A DNA stretch of 64,000 bases from assembly GCF_028502605.1 (NCBI RefSeq), contig NC_079236.1, positions 2,232,001 to 2,296,000 of the forward strand, given 5' to 3'. Below, piece after piece: positions 39,801-52,160 of this stretch (the first letter of the stretch is position 1; each line of letters begins with the position of its first letter). The notes below the pieces were generated by a model. The model made no database searches, was not told the DNA's origin, and was given only the letters and a program-made list of their open reading frames with translations. A program made the translations under genes and the position numbers. Source of the DNA: Trichoderma breve (taxonomy: Eukaryota > Ascomycota > Sordariomycetes > Hypocreales > Hypocreaceae).

Positions 39801-40252
39801 TTAATTTTTTTTTAAAATTATAATAAAATAATATTAATTATAAAATTTAAAATATTAATTTTAATTTATAATTTTATTTTTAAATTAAAATATATAAAAA
39901 TTAATACTTTAAAAAACTTTTACTTCAGTTACTTAAATTATTTTACTTTAGTTAAAAGTTTTTTTTTATTTTTTTTATATATTATATTTATTAATAAAAT
40001 TATAATTTTATTATATTTTTTAATAAATTTTTAATAAAAATATATATATTTTAAAAATAAAAAGATTTTTATTATATTTTAAAAAAGTAATTATAATTTA
40101 ATAATCTTAATATAATTATATTTTATATAGATATTTTTTAAATTAATTATAAACCTTAAGTATAATATTATATTTATATAAAATTTATATTTTTATAAAT
40201 TAATATATAAATTATATTTTATTAATTCATAAAAAATTTATTAAATATATTT

Positions 40253-40463
<211 letters not shown>

Positions 40464-43400
40464 TATTTAAAAAATATAAAAATAATTTAAAAAAATATAA
40501 TTAAGCTTTTATAAAAATATAATAAAGTTTTTTTTATAAAAGTAAAATTAAAGTAAATTACTATTTTTATTATTATTAAATTATTATTATTATTTATAAT
40601 ATTTTTTTTTTTTAAAATTACTTTAATTTTAATAAAGTAATATATTATAATAAAAAAATATTAACTTTAATTAATTAATTATAATATTTTATTTTTTTTA
40701 TTATTATTTAATATTAAATTTTATATTTTTAATACTTAAAAAAGTATTTAGAATAACTTTATTAAATAAAAAATATAATAAAATATATATAAAGTTTAAA
40801 TATTTAATATATTATTATTTTAAAATTACTTTTTATATTATATTAATTTATTTATATACTAATTTAATTATTAATAATAATTTTCTAAAGTTTATTTTAA
40901 ATTTATATTATATTTTATTATTAATATTCTTTTATTAAATTATTTATTAATTATTTTATTATTAATATTTTTATTTATTTATTTTTTTTATTAAATTAAT
41001 TTATATATATTATTTTTTTTTTTTACTTTAAGTTTTTTATAAAATTATAATTATATAATATTTTTTTATTTATTTTTAATTTAAATATTATTTATAAAAA
41101 TTTTTATTATATTATAATAATAATTTTATAATTTTATAATATTTTTTATTTATTTTTCTATTTATAAATTATTTATTATATTAAATTTATTTTTTAATTA
41201 TATATAACCTTAAGTTTTTAATTATATTAAACTTAATTAAGTAAATTAATTTTTTATATTATTAAATATATTAATATAAAAAAAATAAAATAATTAAAAA
41301 ACTTAGTAAATATAAAATAAATTAAAAAATTATATAAATAATTTAATATAAATAATTAAAGAATTTTTTTTTATAAATTTTATTATTTTTTAACTTTACA
41401 TAATATTTTATATAAAACCTAGTTATATATACTTAAGTAAATTTAATTTAAAAAAAATAATTAATATTTTAATTTATTTTATAATTTATTATATTTAAAA
41501 ATTTTTTTTTAATATAAAATATAATTATATTACTAAAGTATATATATTAATTAACTTAAGCTTTAATAATTTTTTTTTATATAATATAAATTATTTTTAA
41601 ATATATATAAGTTTATTTATATAATATATTTTATATTATTACTTAAATTTTATAAATTATTTATTATATTTTTCTTTAATATTAAAATTAATAATAAAAT
41701 ATTAAAATTAATAAAATAAATTTTATTTTTTAAAAATTATTTTTATTATTATTATTATTTTTAATATAAAAATAATTAAATATTTTTATATTATAAAAAT
41801 TAATTAATAATATTATTAAATTATATTATTAATATATTAAATATATAATAATAATTATATTAATAAAAATATTATTTTTATAATATTTATTTAAATAATA
41901 TAATAATTAATTAATATTATAAATAAATATTTTATATTATAGTTTTTATAAATAAATTAAAGCTTATATAATATTTAAAAATATTTTTTTTTTATTTTTT
42001 TTATAAAAAATATAAATATAATATAAAAAGATTATTAATAAATATTAATATTAATAATATTAAAAAAAATATAATATTTATTAATTTTATAAATATAATT
42101 AAATAATAATAAATTAAAATAAATTTAAAAATATTTTAAAAAATTTAAATATATAAAAAAAATAATAATTATATAATTATTATTATTATATTATATTTAA
42201 TTTTAAAATCTTTTATTATTTAATTAATTAACTAAAGTATAAATTAACTTTTACTTTTTATATATAAGTAAATAAATATAAATTTTATTAATAATTATAT
42301 ATTAAAAATTAATTTTAATAATATTATATATTTTAAATTATATTATTTAAATATTTTTTTATAATTATTAAAAATTAATAATTAATTTTATATATAATTA
42401 TAGAGAAATATATTTTTTTATAATATTTAAAAACTATTAATATTAATTATATTTATATATTATAATAAATTTATTATTTTATTTTTTTATACTTTTATTT
42501 ATTATAAATATATAACTTTAATTTACTATTTAAGTATTAATAAATTTAAATAGTTTTTTATAAAAGTTATATTATTATTTTAAAAAAAAATTTATTATTA
42601 AAAAAATTAATTATAATTATATTATAATATTAAAATATTAAATATAAATTTAATTTTAAAAATATTAAAAAAAAATTTTTTTTTACTTTATTTATATATA
42701 TATTAATTATTATTATTTTTATTAATTAAAAATAATTAAGGAAATAAAATAAAATATATATATTTATATATATATTGCTTATTTAAATTATTATTTTTAT
42801 ATTTTATTTTTTTATTTACTATTACTTTATATATTTTTTATTAAAAATTTATTAATATTTTTTATTAATTTTTTTTTTATATATTTTATTTATATATTTT
42901 TATTAATATATTTTTATTTTATAATTATTATTATATTATATTAATTAAAGTTTTTAATATATATAAATATAAATTTAAAAATAATTTAATTATTATTATA
43001 AATAAAAAAATTATAATAAAGTTTTTTTAATAATCCTTAAGCTTTTAAAAAAATATAAAAAATTAAAAAAAATATAAAATTAATTTTAATAATTAAAAAA
43101 TAAATTAAATTAAATTAAATTATAATAAAAGTAATTAATTAAATTTATATATTTTATTATTAATATTTAAATATTAGATTTTTTTTAAAAATTAATAATA
43201 AAAATAATTTTTTTTTTAAAAAAAAATATTTTTTTAAAGTTTAATATTTAATAATTATTTAATAAATATAATATTAAAAATAATAATTTTTAATATTATT
43301 TTAATAATATATTTTACTTAATTATAAAAATATAATTTAGTTTTTATAAATTTATTTTAAAAAAAATTAATTTAAATTTAAATAATAATAATAATAATAT

Positions 43401-44300
43401 AATAATAATAGTAATAGTAGTAAATTTTAGGAAATAATATATAATAATAATAATAATAATAATAAGTTTTAAAAAATAATATATAGTAATAATAATAATT
43501 ATATAAGTAAAAATAATAAAAATAAAAATAAAAGTAATAATATAATTTAAAAATACTTATTTAAATTTAAAAATTACTTTTTAAAATAAAGTTAAAGCTA
43601 TATAATTTTATATTTAAAATACTTAATATAATATTTAATTATTTTAAATTAAATTAACTTATAAAATAAAATATATAAATTAAAAATTAAAAAATAAATA
43701 TAAAATATTAATTATTTAAATAAAATATTTATTAATTTAATAAAGTTAAAAATAATAAATAATTTTTAAATATTATTAATTAATATATTATAATTTTTTT
43801 TATTTTTTAATATAATTATTAATTTAATAAAGTTAAAATAAATAATATAATTTAAAATAAAAATATAATATAATTAAAATTATAAATATAATAATTATTT
43901 TAGTAAAGCTAAATATAATAATATAATTTTTAATTATTTATAAAAAAATCCTTTAAAATTATATAATAATAAAATTTATATAAATAAATAATTATTAATT
44001 TATAAAAATATAACTTTATTAAATTTTATTATAGTTTTTTTAATATAAAAAATTTAAATATATCTTTATTTAATTTTTTTTTAAATTAATATTATTTTAA
44101 ATTAAAATAAATAAAAATAATAAAAAATTTAAATTTTATTAAATATTATAAATATATATAAAAATATAAGAAATTTAAACTTAAAGTAAAAATAAAAAAT
44201 TTAGATTTTAATAATTTAAAAATAATAAATAATATATATATATATAAATATAATAAAATAATTAAAATAATAATAGTAAAATTATATTTTTTATTTTATT

Positions 44301-44710
44301 TAATGTTATAAATTAGTAACTAATAGTTTAGTTAATAAATTAACTAAAATTAAACTTAAAAAATTAATTTTTAATTAATTTTTACTAATTAATAATTAAA
44401 AATTAAAAACTAAATTAATTAACTTAAAATTAACTTAAAAATAATATAAATTAAATAAAATAATAATAATTATAACTTAATTAGGCTTAGTTTAAATTAT
44501 ATAATTAAAAAAAGTAATAATTATTATAATTTATAAGGTTTTTTTTATTATTTATTAATTTTTTATTTAATTTTAAGTTTTTTAGTAACTAAATAAATTA
44601 CTAAAAAATTTATAAGTATTTATAAGTTTAATTACTAAGCTAAGTAAAACTAAATTAATTAATTTAATAATTAAAAAAACTAAAAATTACTAACTAATTT
44701 TATAACCTTG
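44301..44710. mobile_element. RIP-worn non-autonomous hAT element (MITE)
   Basis: This 410-base element begins with GTTATAAATTAGTAAC-like sequence and ends TTTTATAACCTTG, worn forms of the CAGGGTT...AACCCTG ends of the hAT elements further right. It is flanked on both sides by the perfect 8-bp duplication ATTTTATT (44,293-44,300 and 44,711-44,718). It has no coding capacity, so it would need transposase from a full element. Its left terminus closely follows the first 60 bases at 45,708, which marks it as part of the older branch of the family. Confidence 0.7.
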
Positions 44711-45707
44711 ATTTTATTATTAATATTTTATAAAATATATAATACTTATATTTTATAATTAATAATAATTTTTTATATTTTATAAAAATTTTTTTAAATA
44801 ATATATTTTTATATAATATATAAATAATTTAATTAAGAAAGCTTAAGGCTTAAATTAAGTTATTTAAGTATTATAATAATTATATATTTTTTAAAAACTT
44901 AAAGTTTAAAGCTTAAATTAAATTATTTAAGCTTTATAAATTATATATTCTCCTTAAGTTTAAAAAAAAAAGTTTATAAAAAAATATAAATAAAAAAATT
45001 ATATTATCTATTTACTATTTTAATTATATAATAAGCTTAAACTTTTTTTTAAATTTTAAATATAATTAAATATTTTTTATTTTTTTATAGTTTTAAAAAT
45101 TTTTTAATATAACTTTAGCCTTAATTAATTACTTAATTTTATTAAAATTTAATTTTAAAACCTTTTATTAACTAAGTAATTAATTACTTAAGAAATTAAT
45201 AAAAAATATTCCTAAATTAAAATATATAATTATATATAATATTTATTTTTATTAATATAAATTAAAAATAAAACCTAAAATTTTTTAATTATAATAATAC
45301 TTTTATAATTATATATACTTTTTAAGTATAAAGCTTAATTTAAGCTATTTAAGTATTATAATAATATATAATTATATATATTTTTTAATTATAAAGTTTA
45401 ATTTAAGCTATTTAAGTATTATAATAATATATATTTTATAATTATATTATATATTTCTCTCTTAGGTATAAAAAATAAATTACTTAACTAAGATTAAAAT
45501 AATAAATTTCTATTAAACCTTTATTTAATAGTTATTAGTTAGTAATACTTTACTAATTTTTTTACTTAGTAGTAGCTTAGTTAATTTATATTACTTTTTT
45601 TTACTTTTTTTATTTTTTAGGCTTTAGTAAATTTTTTTTATAATATTAATAATATTTTTATTATAAATTTTTATAATAGTAGTTATTATTTTAGCTATAG
45701 TTATAGT
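44711..45707. repeat. AT-rich spacer with duplicated AAGCTTAA blocks
   Basis: Several imperfect copies of a block built around AAAGCTTAATTTAAGCTATT and ATTATATATTT occur at about 44,825-44,960 and 45,310-45,470. They are followed by a CTTAGGTATAAAAAATAAAT word shared with repeat R1. No gene is present. Confidence 0.45.
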
Positions 45708-47003
45708 CAGGGTTATAAATTAGTAACTATTAGTTTAGTTAGTAAATTAAGTAAAACTAAACTTAAAAAATTAATTATTAATAAATTAGTTTAAGTTTAG
45801 TTAATTAATTAAGTTTAACTAAACTTAAAAAATTAGTTTTTAGTTAATTATTATTAACTAAAAATTAAAAACTAAAAACTAAACTAATTAATTATTAAAA
45901 AACTTAATTATTTTAAAAGCTATTTTTATTTTATTTTATAAGCTTTAATAAAGTTATTTTTATTTTATTATATTAGTTATAATAAAGCTTAGAATTAAAT
46001 AATATAATTTATAATATTATTTTTAACTTAAAAATAATAATTTTATATAAAATAAAATTTACTATTAAAATAATTATTTAACTATATATATTATATAAGC
46101 TTTATAAATAAAATTATAATAATTATAATATATATTTTATAAAACTATAACTATTTTTATTATATAAGCTACGTTAAAGATATAATTTAAATAATTAAAT
46201 TTTTAATATTATTTTAAACTAAAAGGATAATTTTATATAAAATAATTTTTACTATTAAAATAACTAATTACAGTTATAAACTATATAAGTTTAATAAATA
46301 AAATAATAATATTTATAATTTATATTTTATAGTATTATTTATATTTTTATTATATAAGTTATAATAAAGCTATAATATTAAAAGTAAGATTTTTAGTATA
46401 ATTTAAAGCTAAAAAAATACTTTTATATTATAAAAATATTTACTATTAAAATAACTAATTACAGCTATAAACTATAAAAATCTATTTAATATAAAAATAA
46501 TATATATTATATATATTTTATAAAACTACTTTTATTTTTATTATAATAATTATAATAAAGCTAGAATTTAAATAATAAAATTTTTAATATTATTTTAAAC
46601 TAAAAAAACACTTTACGTTTTTTTTTACTTTTTAATAATTATATTTTTATAATTATATTATAAAAAAATTCCTATTTAATAATAAAATAACATTTATTTT
46701 ATAAATAAAAAAACTATATAAATAAAATAATTATATAAGTTAATCTAGTTTATTTTCTTTAAAATATTTATTTTTAAGCTTTTTAAAATCCTTTATCTAG
46801 CTTTTTAATAATATTATTTTAGTAATTAGATTCGGATTTAACTTATTTTTAGATTTTATTATAATATTATTACTAATAGAAAATATACTTTTTATAGCAG
46901 TAGAAGTAGTAGGAATAGCTAAATAATATCTTACTAAAATAAATAAAATAGGAAATCTATTACTATTAGATTTCTAATATTCTAAAGGCTTATTCTAATA
47001 AAA

Positions 47004-47046
<43 letters not shown>

Positions 47047-47305
47047 CTTACATTTTTTAATATAGGGCTTTCTACTAAATATAAAAATATTTTATTTTAG
47101 CTAATAGTATTATTAGTTCCTAAATAAAATTCCTTATTAAAATTAAAGGAATAGTTATTATTATTATTAACAGCTCTATTATAATTAAAATCCTCTGCTA
47201 ATTTATTAAAAAAAGCATTTATAGGATTATTATTAATTAAATTCGGGTTATTAATTTCCTTATTTAATCTATAATAATAAAATTAATTATTAATAAAATA
47301 AATAA

Positions 47306-47341
<36 letters not shown>

Positions 47342-47685
47342 AATAATATAATTTACTTATTATAATTTAATTTTAATAAAAATATAATATTTTTATTAAT
47401 ATTAGGAAAAAAGCATAATAATTTATTTTCTTTAAAATAGGTAGTTTTAAATTAAGGATCTAAAAATAAACTATAAAAAAAAGGCTTATAATTAATTAAA
47501 TTAAAAAAAGTTATTTTCTTAGGAAAATATTTTTTTAATTTATTAAGGCTAGATTTAATAGCTTTTGTAAATATTTAATAATAAGCAGCCTAAATAAAAT
47601 AAATTAATAAATAGTAAATAAAATATAAATAAAATAACTTACTAAATTAGAATTTCTATTCCTTTTAAAATAATCTTTATATAAA
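45708..47685 (-). mobile_element. Old hAT element, 3' part (left half of a split copy)
   Basis: The element starts at CAGGGTTATAAATTAGTAAC, preceded by GTTATAGT as the presumed target duplication. Four tandem copies of an approximately 190-bp subterminal repeat follow (about 45,920-46,610). Then comes the RIP-damaged 3' end of a transposase read on the minus strand: the last exon (about 46,995-46,740) and the two before it (about 47,045-47,270 and 47,350-47,595), each recognisable against the intact copy at 56,475-60,421. At 47,685 the sequence jumps into element E and continues at 61,977. Its other end lies beyond the window. Confidence 0.8.
46738..47677 (-). pseudogene. hAT transposase remnant, C-terminal exons
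   Basis: Read on the minus strand it matches exons 10 to 12 of the intact transposase, including worn forms of the AAIESVFSISNN dimerisation-domain segment and of the LDPRFKN region. TGG-to-TAG and CAA-to-TAA type changes break it. An AAAT-type microsatellite (about 46,999-47,045) occupies the place of the last intron. The rest of the same gene is at 61,985-64,000. Confidence 0.75.
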
Positions 47686-49568
47686 GAGTATTACTATCCA
47701 GGCAGTGTTTTTTTACTATTCAGGCAGTATTCCTACCTAACTAAGCTAAATTAAGCCTAGGTTACTATATACTAGCCTACTATACTAAAATATAATATTA
47801 AGTTATAGAAGTTAAGAATAGTATATAATAGTTAGATTATATTCTTATAGAAAATAAAAATATTATAAGAATTTATTAATCCAACTACGTAGCTAAAATA
47901 ACCTCCTTAATAGTATTAATAATACTATTACTTTCCTTAATAATTATAAAGCTACTACTATAACTATTATTTTAGCTACAGCTACGGCCTTTTTATTATT
48001 ATCCTTAAGTTTTTTTTCCTTAGTATTTCCTACTAATCTAGATCTTTTTATAAATAGTTATAAGGCTTACTAACTACCTTCCTTAATTTCTACTACTATA
48101 TAAATATAATAAATTAATAAATTAAAGTAGTAATTTTTTTATAATAAAGTTAGTAATAATAGTTATAATAAAATTATTAAAATTAGCTATAAGCTTATAT
48201 TTATAAACTTTTTATTATTTTATAATAAATATAGCTAGCTTTATAGGTTTTAAATAATATTTAGGTTTTAGATTTATAGTAGTAGCTTATTAAAGTTTTA
48301 TAATATTAAGTTAATAGCTTTTATATAAGAAATTAAAAAAAAAAAATACTAAAAGCTTATTTAATTATTACTATAAGTAAATAGTTTTAATAATTAATAG
48401 CTTATTAACTAAAATAACTTTCTTTATAAAATAATAAATATAAAGTATTATATATTATTATATAAAAAAGTAATAAAATTTATAAAGTAAAAGATTTTTA
48501 TTTTTTTATATAAAAGTATTAGTAACTTAATATTATTATATAAGGAGATTAATTATAGTATAAGTAATTTTTATAAAAAAAGATTTTAGTTATTTTTAAT
48601 TAATATAATACTTTTATAACTTTATTTTTTATTTTACTATAGTTTATAAATAATTTTTTTTTTTTATAAATATTTAAATAAAAGCTTTATAAAAATAAAA
48701 AAAATTATTAATATTAGTAATAAAATAACTTTTAATATTTTTATAAGTAGTTTTAGTAGAATTATTTATTTATTTACTAAAGTTTTTATAGTACTTAATA
48801 TAATATTATAAAAATTAGTTAACTTAGGGAAAATATTTTTTTATAAAATAATTAATAATATTAAACTACTTATTTAAGAAAAGGATTACTAAGGTAGTTT
48901 ATATATTTTTAAAGTTATTTTTTTCTTCTATATATATAATTACCTTTTATACTTTTTTAAAGCTAGTTTTACTATATTTAAATAATACTTTATTTAAACC
49001 TATAGGTATATAAGGCTTAGTAGGGAGGTTATTAATAAGGTTATTAATAAAGTTATTAATAGTAAGGCTATTTATAAAATTAATAGTAAAGCTACTATAG
49101 TTTTACTACTATAGACAGCCTTATTAAAGGCTTTAGGTTTATTATTTTCTTTTTTTTTTTTTTACTTTAAGGTTATTTTAACTTTAATATTTACTATAAT
49201 ATAATAAAGGTATAGCTACTACTATATATTTAGGAAAGTATATTTTAATATATTCTTTAGTATTATTTTTTTATTTATAATAATAATATTAAGTAAAGGA
49301 ATTTTAAATTACCTTTAGAAAGTATTTATTTAGTTAAAAAGCTAGTTATAATTATCTTTTTTTTTACTATTAGTTAAGCTAAAGGTAAAGTTTACTATAG
49401 ACTTCTAATTTATAATACTAGTAACTTAAAATAAGTATATTTTAAATTTATTTATTTTATATATATTATTTATACTAAGAACTTAAGGAAATTTCTTTTA
49501 TATAGTCTTATACTAAGGGTAAGTTTAAAAAACTGCCTTAACCTTTTAATTATTTTTATTATTATAGC

Positions 49569-50023
49569 CAGGGTTGCCAAATTCGTTAGTAGTTATTCAT
49601 TATTCATTTCGTTAACGAATAACTCTTTGTTATTAGTTAACGAATAACGAATTTCGTTCATTTTCTTTAGGGCACTAACGAAACGAAGGAATTTTTCATT
49701 AACAAAAACAAATAACAAAGGAATCTTATTTATTTAATAGTAAATTAAATAAAATAGGTATAAAAAAAATAAAAAATATAGGCTTATAGCCCTGTTTTTT
49801 AGCTTTTTAAAAATATATAATTTACTTATATAATATTTTTATTAAGTTAGTTATTAGTAAATTCGTTACCTTTGTTAACGAATTATTATTAATAACGAAT
49901 ACCTTTATTTTGTTTTCTTCAGCTTATAAAAGTAAAGAATAATAAATAATAAATAATGAAAAAAATTCGTTTTGTTTTTTTTAAGGTATTAATAAAACGA
50001 ATCGTCACTAATTGGCAACCCTG
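49569..50023. mobile_element. Short non-autonomous hAT derivative forming the left end of B
   Basis: A 455-base unit with both family ends (CAGGGTTGCCAAATTCG left, CACTAATTGGCAACCCTG right) and the same interior, inverted, as the free copy at 62,516-62,944. Its left flank is ATTATAGC, the duplication of B as a whole, while its right flank is GTCTGACC. The flanks do not match each other. There is no coding sequence. Confidence 0.8.
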
Positions 50024-50483
50024 GTCTGACCTATAGTCTGATTTATTTTTATTATATGATTTATCATTAATTATCATAAGATTAAATTATCTATATAATT
50101 GGCCTTTTCCTGCGTATTTCTTTTTATTTATTTTATTATAATAACAGTTTTTTATTATATTATAATAGATTTTGATTATAAATATAAAGAAATTGACGAT
50201 TTTAAAGAAGAAGCTTATAAAGCTACTGATTTAAATTTTAAACTACCACTTATTTATAATAACCTTAATTCTGATCCTTTTTTACATTTAAATTCCTTTA
50301 TTATTAATAATAAAGCCAGTATAGCTAGTGATTTTATTTATAATAGACCTGAATTTAAATTAAAAGAAAATAAGGATTCTAAAATTTATATCTTTTAAAA
50401 TAACCTATTTATAAGGGATTTATTACCTATTAAATTAAGAAAAAATCGGGAAATAGAAATACACTATACAAGGTTAGTTATTT

Positions 50484-50832
50484 ATTTTATTATTATTTTA
50501 TTATTATTTTATTATTATTTTATTATTATTTTATTATTATTTTATTATTATTTTATTATTATTTTATTATTATTTTATTATTATTTTATTATTATTTTAT
50601 TATTATTTTATTATTATTTTATTATTATTTTATTATTATTTTATTATTATTTTATTATTATTTTATTATTATTTTATTATTATTTTATTATTATTTTATT
50701 ATTATTTTATTATTATTTTATTATTATTTTATTATTATTTTATTATTATTTTATTATTATTTTATTATTATTTTATTATTATTTTATTATTATTTTATTA
50801 TTATTTTATTATTATTTTATTATTATTTTATT
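50484..50832. repeat. 11-bp minisatellite in intron 1 of transposase B
   Basis: About thirty copies of ATTATTATTTT fill the first intron, making it about 400 bases against 135 in copy C. Confidence 0.9.
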
Positions 50833-52039
50833 ATTTATTTTACTATTTATTTATTATTAATTATATAATTTCTTAATTACAAATTTAAAGCTACTTATTA
50901 ACTAAAAGGCTTTAAATCATTAAATCTAGCCCGTTACTACTAATTAAAACACCCCCTTATAGCTTATAATAAGGAATTTAAAAAGATTAAAAAAAAAAAG
51001 TAAGTTATTATTTTATTCTTTTAATTAATTTAATAGAACTTCTGGTTTTATTATAATTATAATATTTTTATTATAATATAAATATAATAATTTAATTATA
51101 AATAATTATAATTATTTTATTATATATAAATTATAATAATAATAATAATATAATTATAATAACTAGTTAGGATATTTAGTAACTTAAAATTAAATAGGTT
51201 AATTAATTTTATTAATTAATAATTTACTTAATAACTTTTTTATAAATAGGCCCTTATAATTTAATTATTAATAACTTACTTTATTTAAAAGCTAATATTA
51301 TACCTTTAACCTATAACTCTTTATTTAATTTAAATATATAAAATAAAAAGTTAAAGGTTATTAATAATAAATTTAATAAAAATAAAGCTTTATATAAAAT
51401 ATTAGTTTTTTTAATTAAAAATAATATCTCTTTTAATACTATATCTTTAAATTTATTTAATAACCTTTTATCTTTTTATAATTTATAAGTTATTTATTTT
51501 ATTATTATCTATTTTATATTTTAATATTTTATTATTTATTTTATTATTTTATTATTATCTATTTTATTATTTTATTATTATTTATTTTATTATTTTATTA
51601 TTTATTTTATTTTATTATTTATAATTAAGTAACTAATTATATTTTTATTAGTAACCATATTATAATTAATTAAACTAATATTCGTAAAATATTAAAAGAT
51701 AATTATAATAAGGCTTTATTAGATTTAAATTTATATATTAAAGCTAATTTAAAGTCTAATAGTACTTTTTCTATAACCTTTAATATTTAAACTTTAAATA
51801 ACTAAAATTCCTATCTAGGAATAGTCCTTATTTTTATTAATAAGGAATTTAAATTGAAATATAAGCTTATAAATATTTATTTTATTTTTATTATTTTATT
51901 ATTATTTTATTTTAATAACTAATTTAATTATAAGATTTAAAAAGCTTTTAGAAAGCCATACTAGAATATATATATTTCAGCAATTTAAAAAGGCTTTAAA
52001 GCCTTTTCCTTATTTACTAGATTTAAATAATCTATTTAG

Positions 52040-52160
52040 GTATTTATTTATTATTTTATTATTATTATTATTTTATTATTATTATTATTTTATTATTATT
52101 ATTATTTTATTATTATTATTATTTTATTATTATTATTATTTTATTATTATTATTATTTAT
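52040..52160. repeat. A/T tandem array in intron 5 of transposase B
   Basis: Repeated ATTATTATTATTTT-type units fill the intron just after the LDLNNLF exon. It is simple sequence only. Confidence 0.75.

Noticed and set aside
49569..50023. Independent insertion of a short element beside B
   Set aside because: The flanks ATTATAGC and GTCTGACC do not match, while ATTATAGC matches the far end of B, so this unit now serves as B's own terminus.
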